The notes under the pieces were generated by a model, which did not search any database, was not told the DNA's origin, and saw only the letters and a list, made by a program, of their open reading frames with translations. A program made the position numbers and the translations under genes. 64,000 bases of DNA from Leifsonia xyli subsp. xyli str. CTCB07. Its GTDB lineage: Bacteria > Actinomycetota > Actinomycetes > Actinomycetales > Microbacteriaceae. Below are positions 46,793 through 57,900 of this stretch, in pieces (position 1 is the first letter of the stretch; every line of letters starts with the position of its first letter). The stretch spans positions 372,001-436,000 of the forward strand of contig NC_006087.1 in assembly GCF_000007665.1 (NCBI RefSeq), read 5' to 3'.

Positions 46793-49049
46793 ATGTCAGG
46801 ATCGATCACGCCCCCGTCCGCCCGCTGGCTGCGCGTGCTCGTGCCCAGCGCGCTCATCCTCGTCTGGCTGGTGATGGTCGGCCTCGGCGGGCCGACGTTC
46901 GGGAAGCTCTCCGGCGTCTCGAGCAACGACCGGGCCGATTTCCTGCCGACGAGCGCCGAGTCGACCAGAGTGCAGGAATGGCAGCAGCGGTTCACCGGCT
47001 CCCAAGCGATCCTCGCGATCGTCGTCGTCCAGGCGCAAGAGTCCATCCCAAAGAGCGACCTGCCCTCCTACGTCCAGCTGGGTGCGAAGTTCGGCGAGGT
47101 GCACGGTGTCCAGCCGCCCGAGTCCGGCCAGAGCACGAGCGTGGCCGGCCCGATCCCGTCGGAGGACGGCCGCGCGGTCGAGTTCATCGTGCCGATCGCC
47201 GACTCGCACGAGGTCAAGACCGTCGTCGCAGAGCTGCGCACCACGCTGCGAGACAACCTCCCTGACGGAGCCGAGGGCTGGGTGACCGGTCCGGCCGGGC
47301 TGACAGCGGACCTCGTGGCCGCGTTCGGCGGCATCGACAGCATCCTGCTGCTTGTGGCGGTCCTGGCGGTCTTCGTCATCCTCCTGCTGGTCTACCGCGC
47401 GCTTCTGCTGCCCTTCCTCGTGCTGCTCACATCGGTGTTCGCTCTGTGCGCGGCCATCCTTGTTCTGTACTTCTTCGCGCTGTGGGGCTGGATCAAGCTG
47501 AGCGGTCAGAGTCAGGGCATCCTGTCGATCCTCGTCATCGGCGCGGCCACGGACTACTCGCTGCTGCTCGTCGCCCGCTATCGGGAGGCTTTGGAGCACG
47601 ACGAGTCGCGCTGGCCGGCGATCGTCAAGGCGTGGAAGTCGGCTTTCGAACCGATCGTCGCCTCCGGCGCGACCGTGATCCTGGCCCTCCTCTGCCTGCT
47701 GTTCTCCGATCTGAACTCGAACAGGAGCCTGGGCCCGATCGCTGCGGTCGGCATCGTCTTCTCGCTGCTCGCGGCGCTGACTCTGCTGCCGGCGCTGCTC
47801 GCGGTCCTCGGGCGTGCGGCGTTCTGGCCGTTCCGGCCGAGGTACGCGGGTGAGCACGAGCACGTGCATGCGTAGGAGGAGCGGATCGCCGGGATCGGCG
47901 GCATCCGCGGCCTCTGGCACCGGGTCGGGGCGCTGATCGCCCACCGTCCGTGTGCGACGTGGATCGTGTCGTTCGTCCTCCTCGTCGCCTGCGCTCTCGG
48001 GCTCACGCAGCTGAAGGTGAACGGCGTCGAGCGGACCGATTTTGTGCTCTCGCACTCCGACGCCGCTGACGGGCAGAAGATCCTCGCGAAGCACTTCGAC
48101 GCCGGTTCCGGCTCACCCGTGCTGATCCTCGCGCGCGAAGACGTATCGCGAGATCGTCGAGTCCCAGCTGAGCCAGGAGGTGGCCTGAGATGGCCCGGCG
48201 GAAAGAGCGGACGGGGAGGCGGTGCGCGCCGCCACCGGGAGGAACGACGGGATCGCGTCGGCCGTTCTCTACACGGGGAACCGGTGGCCGGTGACCGGTC
48301 AGACGCGCGAGCCGATCGTCGTGGACGGCCGCGTGCTCATCCAGGCGACGCTGACCTCCGAGCCGGACTCGGTTGCCGCCGAGCGGGTGGTGCGGGAGCT
48401 GCGGGTGTCCCTGCCCGAGAGCGACCCGACTGTGCTCGTGGGCGGCGTCACCGCGATCGCGCTCGACACGAACGACACCGCTCAGAGCGATCTGGTGTTG
48501 AAGATCATTCCGATCGTGCTCGCGGTCATCCTCCTGATCCTGATGCTGCTCTTGCGCTCGACGCTGGCACCGGTGCTGCTGATCGGCAGCGTCGTGCTCT
48601 CCTACGGCGCTGCGCTCGGTGTGTCGGCGCTCGTGTTCAATCACCTCTTCGGTTTCCCGGGGGCGGACGCCGCTGTGCCGCTGTTCGGGTTCGTGTTCCT
48701 CGTGGTGCTGGGCGTGGACTACAACATCTTCCTCATGACGCGCGTGCGCGAGGAGTCTCTGAGGATCGGAACGCGGCCGGGCATCCTGCGCGGGCTCGGG
48801 ATGACGGGCAGTGTGATCACATCGGCCGGGGTCGTGCTCGCGGCGACGTTCGCGGCGCTCGCGGTCATCCCGATCCTCTTCCTCGTGCAGATCGCGTTCA
48901 TCGTCGCCGTCGGCGTGCTGCTCGACACCCTCATCGTCCGGTCCCTGCTCGTGCCGGCGCTCTCGTACGACATCGGACCGGCCATCTGGTGGCCGTTGCG
49001 GCTGTGGCGGGAAACGACGCATCATGAGGGCCGGGCTCAGACGGACTGA
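46793..49049 (+). pseudogene. MMPL-family membrane transporter, broken
   Basis: An RND/MMPL exporter of about 750 residues if whole: an N-terminal helix, an outer domain, then a helix bundle with the signature GAATDYSLLLVARYREAL. A TAG interrupts it at 47873, the frame continues, at least one shift lies near 48140, and the second bundle (LFGFVFLVVLGVDYNIFLMT) ends at 49049. MMPL proteins move lipids or drugs across the membrane. The first half alone could be translated. Confidence 0.85.
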
Positions 49050-49227
49050 CGGACGCTCCGCCCCGCCGCCCCCGGCCCCGGGAGCCTCCGTCCGTGTGTG
49101 CCTCCGACGATCCCGTCGTACCATGTGCGAAGACCGAAGGAGCGGCCAGCCGGCACGGGCGTCCACGAGCGGTTCTCCGCGAAACCCGCGCTGACACCCG
49201 GCCCCTTGACTGTGGAGGAGGCAGCCC

Positions 49228-50406
49228 ATGCCGCGCACCGAGGCCGTCATCGTCGACGCGGTCCGCACTCCGTTGGGGCGGGGGAAACCGGGCGGGGCGC
49301 TCTCCGGCGTCCACCCTGCCGACCTGCTCGCGGGTGTGCTTGCCGAACTCGTGAACCGCACCGGTCTCGACCCGGTGCTGGTGACGATGTGATCGGGGGA
49401 TGCGTCACATCGTCCGGTGAGCAGGCTGCCAACATAACGCGCACGGCCGTGCTCTCGTCCGGTCTCCCGGAGAGCGTTCCCGCTGTGACCATCGACCGGC
49501 AGTGCGGATCGAGCCAGCAGGCGGCGGCTTTCGCCGCTCAGGGCGTGATCGCCGGCGCGTACGACATCGTGATCGCCTGCGGGGTCGAGTCGATGAGCCG
49601 AGTGCCGATGGGCTCGAACGCGGGCGGAGCTTCCCTCGGCGGCGAGCTGCTGGGCGCGCGGTACCCAGACGGGCTCGTGAACCAGGGCGTCGCGGCCGAA
49701 CTGGTCGCCGCCCGCTGGGGCTTCTCGCGAGCCGAGCTGGACGATTTCGCAGCGACTTCCCACCAGCGTGCCGCGGAAGCGGCGGGAGCCTTCGAGGGCT
49801 AGCTGACGCCGGTGCCCACACCCGGCGGCAGCGTCAGCGCCGACGAGACCATCAGACCCGGCACGACCGCCGAGGGTCTAGCGCGACTCGCACCCTCCTT
49901 CCGCACGGACGCGCTCGCGGCCCGCTTCCCGCAGCTGGAGTGGCGGATCACTCCGGGCAACTCCTCGCCGCTCAGCGACGGCGCCTCGGCTGTGCTCATC
50001 ATGGGCCGGGAGGTGGCGGAGCGGCTCGGGATGAGGCCGCGCGCGGTTCCACTCCTTCGCGGTCGCGGGCAGCGATCCGCTCCTCATGCTGACGGGCATC
50101 GTGCCGGCCACATGCAAGCTGCTCGACCGCAGCGGAGTGGCGCTGGACGATATCGCCGCCTACGAGGTCAACGAGGCCTTCGCGCCGGTCCCGCTGCTCT
50201 GGCGACGCGAGTTCGGTGCGAACCCCGACCGGTTGAACCCGCGCGGCGCCGCGATCGCCCTCGGCCATGCGCTCGGCTCCTCCGGCACGCGACTGCTCGC
50301 GACGCTCCTCGGCGAACTCGAGGTGAGCGGAGGACGCTACGGTTTGCAGACCATGTGCGAGGGTGGCGGCATGGCGAACGCCACCCTCATCGAGCTTCTG
50401 CGCTGA
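49228..50406 (+). pseudogene. Thiolase (acetyl-CoA acyltransferase), broken
   Basis: Begins [20 protein letters not shown]. The nucleophile Cys is in VTIDRQCGSSQQA, the later motifs are AYEVNEAFAPV and NPRGAAIALGHALGSSGTR (His) and the end has LQTMCEGGGMANATLIEL (second Cys). Shifts lie near 49386 and 50050, and a TAG at 49800. Thiolases cleave 3-ketoacyl-CoA in fatty-acid oxidation. With the following SDR gene it suggests a lost beta-oxidation operon. Confidence 0.88.
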
Positions 50407-50446
50407 TCGGCGCGGCGCTCAGCGCATTCCCGGCGAAAGGACAGTC

Positions 50447-51208
50447 ATGCAGATCGACGGATGCTCCGCCCTCGTCACCGGCGGCGCGAGCGGACTGGGC
50501 GCTGCCACGGCTCGCGCCCTCACCGCGGCCGGCGCCCGCGTCGTCCTCCTCGACCTCCCCCGCTCGGAGGGCGAGAAGGCGGCGAACGCGCTCGGACCGG
50601 CCGCGCGCTTCGTCGTCGCCGATGTCGCCGACGAAGGCCAGGTGCAGGCAGCGGTCGCTGCCGCCTGCGCGCTCGGCCCGCTCCGCGTTTTCGTAAACTG
50701 CGCGGGTATCGCCACCGCCCAGAAGGTGATCGGCCGGGACGGGGTGCTCCCGCTCGAGAGCTTCGAGCGCGTCGTCCGCGTCAACCTGATCGGCACGTTC
50801 AACGTCATCCGCCTGGCGGCGGCAGCGATGGCCGAGACCAGCCCGCTGGGGGAGGAGCGCGGTGTGATCGTCAAAACGGCCTCCGTCGCGGCGTTCGAGG
50901 GTCAGATCGGGCAGTCGGCCTATTCGGCGTCCAAAGGCGGCGTCGCAGCCCTGAAGCTGTCGCTGGCGCGTGAGTTCGCCCGCAGTCTGATCCGTGTCGT
51001 GACGATCGCGCCGGGGCTCTTCGAGACGCCGATGATGGCGGGCCTGCCGCAGGCCGCGCAGCACTCGCTCGCGGCGCAAGTTCCGCACCCCTCCCGTCTC
51101 GGCAGACCCGGCGAGTACGCTCAACTCGTGCTGGCCATCCTCGCGAACCCGATGCTCAACGGAGAGACGATCCGGCTGGACGGTGGAATCCGGATGCAGC
51201 CAAGATGA
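50447..51208 (+). CDS. Short-chain dehydrogenase, 3-hydroxyacyl-CoA type
   Basis: 253 residues. TGGASGLG is the NAD-binding Gly motif, NCAGIA the NAG-type motif, and YSASKGG holds the catalytic Tyr and Lys. The pattern LPLESFERVVRVNLIGTFNV and the neighbouring thiolase resemble type-II 3-hydroxyacyl-CoA dehydrogenases. It would oxidise the hydroxyacyl-CoA made before the thiolase step. Intact although the thiolase is dead. Confidence 0.85.
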   Translation: MQIDGCSALVTGGASGLGAATARALTAAGARVVLLDLPRSEGEKAANALGPAARFVVADVADEGQVQAAVAAACALGPLRVFVNCAGIATAQKVIGRDGVLPLESFERVVRVNLIGTFNVIRLAAAAMAETSPLGEERGVIVKTASVAAFEGQIGQSAYSASKGGVAALKLSLAREFARSLIRVVTIAPGLFETPMMAGLPQAAQHSLAAQVPHPSRLGRPGEYAQLVLAILANPMLNGETIRLDGGIRMQPR

Positions 51209-51268
51209 ACCCGATTGACATCTCAAGCTGTATATTCCTCAGAGTCGAACCGAACGACTGAGGAGGCG

Positions 51269-52231
51269 ATGATGCAAAGAGAATACACGACGGGCGGGCA
51301 CTATGTCATCGTCGGCGGCGAAGGCGCGGTGTTCTGCTCGGCGGACACCCCGGCGGACATCGTCAAGCGGCTCTACGGCGCGCTCGTCGATGAGCGCGGT
51401 GCGGAGGGTGTGATGCGCGCCATCCTGGCCCTCGACCACAGTGCGATCTCTTCGCTCGGTGTCGTCGTCCGCGGTGCGGAGACGTGGCACGTCCTCGTCG
51501 CCGGGGTGGCCGAAGCGGTCGTCTTCAGCGCGGGGGAGGAGCGCAGCATCCACGCTCCGGACGTTCTCACCTGGTCGGAGGTCACGGTGGCGCGGGCGGA
51601 CGCCTTCCGTCTGGGCGAAGTCGGCGCCCCGTTCGACGCCGGTGACGCGCTGCCGTTCGAGGGCGGTGTCGTCCGGGCGGACGTGCTGAGCGTGGTGCTG
51701 ACGGAGACGGGCTCAGACGCTCCTGCGCCGGCGGAAATGGGTGCCGGGAAACCGGGCGCTGCAAAACCGGTCGCCGTGGAGTCCGCCGGGGGTGAGCTCG
51801 CCGCCACGGTCGCGGCGGCGTCCGCCTTCGCAGCCTCCCCGGTCGCGAGCGCTCCGCTGCCCGGGGACGACCCCGCGATCGGGCCTGCCCCTGGAGCGCA
51901 CATCGTGCTCTCGACCGGGCGGGTGATCGAGCTGGACCGGCCTGTGCTGTTCGGCCGCGCCCCGCGCCCCTCCATTCGCCCTGAGCTGTCAGGGCCGCGC
52001 CTGGTGACGCTGCCGCGCGCCTCGGCCGACGTCTCGCGGACGCACCTCCTCGTGGATGTGGCCGACGGCCTGGTCGCCGCCACCGACCTCGGTTCCCGGA
52101 ACGGGACTGTCGTCACACGGCCGGATGGCGAATCCGTCCGGCTGGCGGGCGGCGAGAAGGCCTTTCTCGAACGTGGCGCCCGTTTCGAACTCGGCGACGG
52201 CGTCTACGGAACCGTGGAGTTCAGCCGGTAG
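51269..52231 (+). CDS. FHA-domain protein
   Basis: 320 residues from ATG 51269 behind GAGGAGG; ATG 51272 is equally possible. The C-terminal FHA domain (about 225-315) shows VLFGRAPRPS, SADVSRTHLLVDV and DLGSRNGTVV, the phosphothreonine-binding layout. The N-terminal ~130 residues are unassigned and a Pro/Ala linker joins them. It may read Ser/Thr kinase signals, but no kinase is nearby. Confidence 0.8.
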   Translation: MMQREYTTGGHYVIVGGEGAVFCSADTPADIVKRLYGALVDERGAEGVMRAILALDHSAISSLGVVVRGAETWHVLVAGVAEAVVFSAGEERSIHAPDVLTWSEVTVARADAFRLGEVGAPFDAGDALPFEGGVVRADVLSVVLTETGSDAPAPAEMGAGKPGAAKPVAVESAGGELAATVAAASAFAASPVASAPLPGDDPAIGPAPGAHIVLSTGRVIELDRPVLFGRAPRPSIRPELSGPRLVTLPRASADVSRTHLLVDVADGLVAATDLGSRNGTVVTRPDGESVRLAGGEKAFLERGARFELGDGVYGTVEFSR

Positions 52232-52252
52232 AGCGTTCACCGGCCAGTGTGC

Positions 52253-53707
52253 TCACAGGGCCGAATGTACTTCCAGGAACCTGTAGACATCCGAGTCGTC
52301 CACCCCGAGGAACGACCCGGACGGCAGCGGCGACAGGATGTGCGTGTGCAGCCGAGCGCTCGGCCACGCTTTGCCCGCCCAGCGCCCGGAGAGCTCCGCC
52401 CCCGGTCGCTTGCAGCAGGACTCGTCCGGGCAGCGCGACTTGGTGCGGATGGCCGTCTCGCGCCCGCGGAACCACTTCGCCTGGTCGAACGGGACGCCGA
52501 CGCTGATCGAGAAACCCCCGTCCGCGGTGCTCCCGACCTGGGTGGCGCACCAGTACGTCCCCGCCGGAGTGTCGGTGTACTGGTAGAGCTCGGTCGTGCG
52601 GTTCGTGTGGGTGAACGCCGTCCGCGCGCCCCACTTGCGGCAGACGACCTGGCCCTCGATCGACCCGGTGACATCCGCCGGCAGCGGCAGTCCGTCGTTC
52701 TCGTAGCTCTTGTACAGCGTGCCGTCGTCGCCGACACGCAGGAAATGCAGGGTCATGTCGAGGTGGCTCGTCGCCAGGTTCGTCAGCCGCAGGGCTGCCG
52801 CCTCGTGGGTGACTCCGAACGCGTCCCGGAAGTCTTCGACCGCGAGCTCCTTCTCCCGCTTCGCCTGGTCGAGGAAGGCGACTGCGGCCTCCCGGGGCAT
52901 CAGGCAGCAGGCCGCGTAGTAGTTGATCTCCAGACGCTGGCGGAGGAAGTCGGCGTAGTGGGCGGGGCGCTCGTGGCCGAGCAGCCGGTGGGCCATCGCC
53001 TGTAGCGCCATCGAACGCAGGCCGTGGCCACCCGGGATGGAGGCCGGTGGCAGGTAGATGCGCCCGTTCTCCAGATCGGTGATGGAGCGGGTGGAGTGCG
53101 GGAGGTCGCTGGCGTAGATCAGCTCGAAGCCCAGCTGCTTCGCCATCACGCTGACTTCGCGGTGGGTGAGCGCGCCCCGGGTGTGCCCGGAGGCGCGCAC
53201 CCTTTCCTCCGCCAGCGCCTCGATCTCGGGGAGGTAGTTGTGCTGCCTCCGCATCCGTTCGCGCAGTTCGGTGTTGGCCCGGCGTGCCTCCTCGGGGGTC
53301 GCGATGGCCTCGGACGCCCGCCGCCCGAGCTCCCGGTGCAGGCCGACGAGCGCACGCAGCGTCTCCGTCGGTGTGCCCTTGGTCGGTTTGACCGCGGGCA
53401 GGCCGAGGGAGCCGTAGAGGGTGCTGCGCTCCGCCCGGGCGAGTTCGATCTCGAGCGCTGCCCGCTCGTCGGGCGGCTCCGCGGAGAGCAGATCGGACAC
53501 CGGGACGCCGAGCGCGGCGGCGATGCCCGCGAGCAGTGTGACGCGGGGCTCGCGTTTGCCGTTGTCGATGAGGGAGAGCTGACTGGCGGCGACGCTGGCG
53601 GCGCCGCCGAGCTCGTCGAGCGTCAGCCCGCGCTGCGTGCGGAAATGGCGGATGCGATGGCCGAGTGTGGCTGTGTCGGCGACGGGATCGGCGGCGAGTG
53701 GGTCCAT
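52253..53707 (-). CDS. RamB-like XRE regulator
   Basis: 484 residues. The N-terminal HTH reads GHRIRHFRTQRGLTLDELGG and SVAASQLSLIDNGKREPRVT. A central ImmA/IrrE-like region (GLRSMALQAMAHRLLGHERP) follows, and the C-terminal ScfR-like domain holds Cys clusters (CPDESCCKRPGAEL). This is the layout of RamB, a regulator of acetate and gluconeogenic genes in corynebacteria. It is divergent from pckG with 116 bases between, so control of pckG and of itself is likely. Intact. Confidence 0.85.
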   Translation of the reverse strand: MDPLAADPVADTATLGHRIRHFRTQRGLTLDELGGAASVAASQLSLIDNGKREPRVTLLAGIAAALGVPVSDLLSAEPPDERAALEIELARAERSTLYGSLGLPAVKPTKGTPTETLRALVGLHRELGRRASEAIATPEEARRANTELRERMRRQHNYLPEIEALAEERVRASGHTRGALTHREVSVMAKQLGFELIYASDLPHSTRSITDLENGRIYLPPASIPGGHGLRSMALQAMAHRLLGHERPAHYADFLRQRLEINYYAACCLMPREAAVAFLDQAKREKELAVEDFRDAFGVTHEAAALRLTNLATSHLDMTLHFLRVGDDGTLYKSYENDGLPLPADVTGSIEGQVVCRKWGARTAFTHTNRTTELYQYTDTPAGTYWCATQVGSTADGGFSISVGVPFDQAKWFRGRETAIRTKSRCPDESCCKRPGAELSGRWAGKAWPSARLHTHILSPLPSGSFLGVDDSDVYRFLEVHSAL

Positions 53708-53723
53708 CTCTTCACGATAGCGA

Positions 53724-53739
53724 AATAATCTAGATTATT
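53724..53739. promoter_or_regulatory. 16-bp palindrome between ramB-like gene and pckG
   Basis: AATAATCTAGATTATT is a perfect palindrome and sits 17 bases upstream of the regulator start and 85 bases upstream of pckG, in an AT-rich stretch unlike the surrounding DNA. It may be an operator or a promoter element for one or both genes. Confidence 0.5.
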
Positions 53740-53823
53740 AACACAAGAATGTGGGTGCGATGTCGTTATTCTTCCCAGATGGTGGTTGCACAGCCGATCT
53801 TTCAAACCGAGAGGATTGCCGGA

Positions 53824-55725
53824 ATGAGCATCGCCGAACTCCCGCTCACGGAAACCGACGTCGAACGCGACACGGCCCTCGACGCCGTGACCGCGCCGCC
53901 CCGCCCGACCGCCCCGCCCGGCGCGGCCGCGCTCACCGGGCTCGCGGCCCTCCACGCCTGGGTGGACGAACTGGCGGCCCTCCTCCAGCCGGACGGCATC
54001 GTGTGGTGCGACGGCTCGCGGGGCCAGACCGACCGCCTCACCAAACAGCTGGTCGCCGAGGGCAAGCTCATCCGCCTCAACCCGGAGTGGCGTCCCAACA
54101 GCTTCCTCTCCCGCACCGACCCCTCCGATGTCGCGCGCGTGGAGGACCGCACGTTCATCTGCTCGCTCGACGAGGCGGACGCGGGCCCGACGAACAACTG
54201 GCGCGAGCCGGAGGGGATGCGCGCCGAACTGCGCGAGGCCTTCGCCGGCAGCATGCGCGGACGCACGCTCTACGTCGTCCCCTTCTCGATGGGGCCGATC
54301 GGCGGGCCGCTCTCGCAGCTGGGCGTCCAGCTGACCGACTCGGCCTACGTCGCTGTGAGCATGGGGATCATGACTCGCGTGGCGAGCGCCGTGCTCGACC
54401 TGATCGCAGCCGGCCAGCCCTGGGTCCCCACCGTGCATAGCGTCGGCGCGCCGCTGGTGGACGAAGCCGGCGTCCGCCAGGAGGATGTCGCCTGGCCGTG
54501 CAACCCGGTCAAGTACATCGTCCAGTTCCCGGAGACACGGGAGATCTGGTCATACGGCTCCGGGTACGGCGGCAACGCCATCCTGGCCAAGAAGTGCTTC
54601 GCGCTGCGGATCGCCTCGGTGATGGCTCGCGATGAGGGCTGGCTGGCCGAGCATATGCTCATCGTCAAGGTCACCTCCCCCGAGGGGCGTGTTTTCCATT
54701 TTGCGGCCGCGTTCCCGTCTTCGTGCGGCAAGACGAACCTCGCGATGCTGAAGCCGAGCATCCCCGGCTGGACGGTCGAGACGGTCTGCGACGACATCGC
54801 CTGGCTGCGGCCCGGCCCGGACGGCCGTCTGCGCGCGATCAACCCGGAGGCCGGCTTCTTCGGTGTCGCGCCCGGCACCGGCGAGCTCACCAACAAGACT
54901 GCTGTCGAGGCGCTGTGGGGCAACACCATCTTCACGAACGTCGCCCTCCGCGACGACGGCGATGTGTGGTGGGAGGGTCTCACCGCGGAGCCGCCCGCGC
55001 ACCTGATCGACTGGGAGGGGAACGACTGGACGCCCGCGAGCGGACGCCCGGCCGCGCATCCCAACTCGCGGTTCACCGTGTCCGCTGCCCAGTGCCCGGT
55101 CATCGCGGATGAGTGGGACGTCGTCGACGGCGTTCCGATCGACGCCATCTTGTTCGGAGGCCGCCGGGCGACCAATGTGCCGCTGGTCGCCCAGGCCCGC
55201 GACTGGAAGCACGGTGTCTTCATCGGCGCGACCATCTCCTCCGAGCAGACCGCCGCTGCGGAGGGGACCGTCGGGGAGCTGCGCCGCGACCCGTTCGCGA
55301 TGCTGCCCTTCTGTGGATACAACATGGCTGACTACTGGGCGCACTGGCTCCGGATGGGTGAGAAGCTCGGCGCGGACGCCCCCGCGATCTTCCAGGTGAA
55401 CTGGTTCCGCAAGGGCGATGACGGCCGCTTCCTCTGGCCGGGCTTCAGCGAGAACGCCCGCGTCATCGAGTGGATCGCGCGCCGCGTCGAAGGGAGCGCC
55501 GGCGCCGAAGAGACGGCGATCGGCCGCCTCCCGCTCGCCGATGAGCTCGACCTCGACGGCCTCGGCCTGCCCGCTGAGGATCTCGCCGCGCTGTTCGACA
55601 TCGACACCGAGCGCTGGCTCGCCGAGTGCGCTCTGACGGAGCAGTACTTCGCCCGTTTCGGCCCCCGGGTCCCCCCGGCTCTCACCGCCGAGCTGGCCTC
55701 CCTCCGCGACAAGCTTCGCGCCTAG
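53824..55725 (+). CDS. pckG: Phosphoenolpyruvate carboxykinase (GTP)
   Basis: 633 residues from ATG 53824 with GAGAGGATTGCCGGA before it. The GTP-type kinase loop is [13 protein letters not shown] with the reactive Cys, and other conserved blocks are [32 protein letters not shown] and [11 protein letters not shown]. It turns oxaloacetate into phosphoenolpyruvate for gluconeogenesis. Controlled probably by the divergent RamB-like protein. Intact. Confidence 0.97.
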   Translation: MSIAELPLTETDVERDTALDAVTAPPRPTAPPGAAALTGLAALHAWVDELAALLQPDGIVWCDGSRGQTDRLTKQLVAEGKLIRLNPEWRPNSFLSRTDPSDVARVEDRTFICSLDEADAGPTNNWREPEGMRAELREAFAGSMRGRTLYVVPFSMGPIGGPLSQLGVQLTDSAYVAVSMGIMTRVASAVLDLIAAGQPWVPTVHSVGAPLVDEAGVRQEDVAWPCNPVKYIVQFPETREIWSYGSGYGGNAILAKKCFALRIASVMARDEGWLAEHMLIVKVTSPEGRVFHFAAAFPSSCGKTNLAMLKPSIPGWTVETVCDDIAWLRPGPDGRLRAINPEAGFFGVAPGTGELTNKTAVEALWGNTIFTNVALRDDGDVWWEGLTAEPPAHLIDWEGNDWTPASGRPAAHPNSRFTVSAAQCPVIADEWDVVDGVPIDAILFGGRRATNVPLVAQARDWKHGVFIGATISSEQTAAAEGTVGELRRDPFAMLPFCGYNMADYWAHWLRMGEKLGADAPAIFQVNWFRKGDDGRFLWPGFSENARVIEWIARRVEGSAGAEETAIGRLPLADELDLDGLGLPAEDLAALFDIDTERWLAECALTEQYFARFGPRVPPALTAELASLRDKLRA

Positions 55726-55774
55726 CCGCCTCACCCGCCCCGTCTCCCGTGTCGCGCGGGAGGAGAACCGCTCA

Positions 55775-55811
55775 GAATCCGGGCCGGACAGCTTTCGTCT
55801 CGCCCGGATTC
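55775..55811. terminator. Hairpin after pckG
   Basis: GAATCCGGGC and its complement form a 10-bp stem around a 17-nt loop between the converging pckG and ABC transporter genes. Confidence 0.6.
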
Positions 55812-55869
55812 CGGCTTGATCTCCTCCCTTCCCGCACCGCACCGCGTCGCGGGGCCGGTGGCCGTGGCG

Positions 55870-57792
55870 CTACACGAGGAGCTGGTGCTTGGCGAGGTCG
55901 CGGTAGAGCGGAGTGGAGGCGACGAGCTCGGAGTGGGTGCCGATGCCGGCGACCCGGCCGTGGTCCAGGACGACGATCTGGTCGCTGTCCACGACGGTGG
56001 AGAGGCGGTGGGCGATCACGAGGAGTGTGCGGTCCTCCGCCACCGCGTCGATCGCCTCGCGCATGAGCTTCTCGTTCCGGCCGTCCAGGCTGGACGTCGA
56101 CTCGTCCAGCAGCAGAACCGGGGGAGCGGCCAGCAGCGCCCGCGCGATCGCGAGCCGCTGGCGCTCGCCGCCCGAGAGCATGATGCCGTCCTCGCCCACC
56201 GGAGCGCCGAGCCCCTCATCGCTACGCTCCAGGACCTCGGTCAGGTTCACGGCGTGCAGCACCTCCACACAGCGCTCGTCGCTCGCGTGCGGCGCCGCGA
56301 GCACGAGGTTGTCGCGGATCGAGCCGGCCAGCACGGGAGCGTCTTGCTCGACGTAGCCGATCTGGGAGCGGAGGGATTCGCGGTCGAGGGTGCGCACATC
56401 CCTCCCGCCGAAGCGCACCTCGCCGGCCTCGGGGTCGTAGAAGCGCTCGATCAGAGCCAGGATGGTCGACTTGCCCGCACCGGACGGTCCGACCAGCGCG
56501 GTCCGCTTCCCGCGCGGCGCTGAGAAGCTGACCCCGTGCAGCACGCCCCCGCGCGGCCCTGGCGGAACATCCCGGCCACCGGCCGCCGCCTCCGCTCCGC
56601 TGCGCGCGATCGGCTCGGCGTCGTCCGGCTCCGTCGCTTTCGCTCTCGCCACGGACGCCGAGGGATACGCGAAGACGACTTCTGCGAACTCGATCGCCGG
56701 AACATCCGGGTCCAGGCTCACGTTCGCCGTGCCGACCGTCAGCGCCAGCGGCGCGATGTCCCGGTCGAACTGATCTTCCGTCGGCAGATCGAGGATCTCC
56801 TGGATGCGCCCCAGCGCCCCCAGCGCCGAGTTCACCGCCGCGATCGCCCCGAACGCCTGCCCGAGCGGCAGGACCATCATGAACAGGAACAGGATGAACG
56901 CCACCAGGTTCGCCACCGTGATCTCCCCGCTCGCCACCCGGAAGCCGCCGACCCCGAGCACGACCAGGAACGACACCTGCATCGCGATCCCGGCGATCGG
57001 CACCACCAGCGCCGAGATCTTCGCGACCTGGACGCCCATCTTCCACGCGCCCGTCGCATCCTCGTCCACCGCCGCGATCTCCCGCTCCGTCGCGTTCGCG
57101 GCCCGGATCGTCCGCACGGAGCCGATCGCGCGCTCCACGGCAGCGGCCAGGTCGCCCACCTTCGCCTGCGCCTTCTGACTTGCCACGCGGATGCGTCCCG
57201 ACAGTGTCGTCACGACCACCACGGACACCGCGACCACCAGCACCGTCAGGCCGAGGAGGACGGGGTCGATGATCAGCATCGCGATCAGCGCGCCCACGAA
57301 GGTCAGCGAGCCGCCGATCGCCTCCACCAGACCCTGCGTGAGGACGGCGCGGAGCAGCGTCGTGTCCGAGCCGACCCGGGAGACGAGGTCGCCGGTGCGC
57401 CGGGTGTCGAACTCGCTGATCGGCAGTCGCAGCATCCGCGCCACCAGCTTCCGCCGCGACGACAGCACAACGCCCTCTCCGGTCCGCTGCAGCAGGTAGT
57501 GCTGGTATCCCGAGATCAGCCCGGCCGCCACGACCAGCGCCACCAGCCCCCAGACCAGAGCGCCGAGCGGCTCGCCCTTCCCGACGACCGTGATCACCTG
57601 GCTGACGAGCAACGGCTGGGCCAGGCTGGCGGCGGCGCCGAGCACGCTCAGCACCACGACGAACGACAGCGCGCCGCGGTGCTCCAGGAGGTAGGGGAAC
57701 AGCTGGCTGAACCGCGCGCGCGGTCCGTCCTCTTTCCCGCGCCGGGCGAAGGGAGAGCGGCGGCGGGGAGCGGAGGTCGTGTCAGAGCTCAT
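55870..57792 (-). CDS. ABC transporter, fused membrane and ATPase domains
   Basis: 640 residues. A type I exporter membrane domain of six helices (about 35-320), then the ATPase with GPSGAGKST (Walker A), MLSGGERQR (signature) and VLLLDESTSSLD (Walker B), and a His switch in VIAHRLST. A ~50-residue linker between the halves is unusually Ala/Asp/Pro-rich. Works as a dimer; substrate unknown, possibly lipid or drug. Intact. Confidence 0.9.
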   Translation of the reverse strand: MSSDTTSAPRRRSPFARRGKEDGPRARFSQLFPYLLEHRGALSFVVVLSVLGAAASLAQPLLVSQVITVVGKGEPLGALVWGLVALVVAAGLISGYQHYLLQRTGEGVVLSSRRKLVARMLRLPISEFDTRRTGDLVSRVGSDTTLLRAVLTQGLVEAIGGSLTFVGALIAMLIIDPVLLGLTVLVVAVSVVVVTTLSGRIRVASQKAQAKVGDLAAAVERAIGSVRTIRAANATEREIAAVDEDATGAWKMGVQVAKISALVVPIAGIAMQVSFLVVLGVGGFRVASGEITVANLVAFILFLFMMVLPLGQAFGAIAAVNSALGALGRIQEILDLPTEDQFDRDIAPLALTVGTANVSLDPDVPAIEFAEVVFAYPSASVARAKATEPDDAEPIARSGAEAAAGGRDVPPGPRGGVLHGVSFSAPRGKRTALVGPSGAGKSTILALIERFYDPEAGEVRFGGRDVRTLDRESLRSQIGYVEQDAPVLAGSIRDNLVLAAPHASDERCVEVLHAVNLTEVLERSDEGLGAPVGEDGIMLSGGERQRLAIARALLAAPPVLLLDESTSSLDGRNEKLMREAIDAVAEDRTLLVIAHRLSTVVDSDQIVVLDHGRVAGIGTHSELVASTPLYRDLAKHQLLV

Positions 57793-57900
57793 GGCGAATC
57801 CATTCCGGGCGGGCGAAGAGGGGAGGAGCGGTGCGAAGCGGCCACCCCATCGACCGTACGTCCTGCGGACTGCCTATTCGCTGTGATTGCCCGGGCCAGC

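Noticed and set aside
48003..49763. 586-codon minus-strand frame
   Set aside because: Shadow of the broken MMPL and thiolase genes, composed of Arg/Asp/His-rich text.
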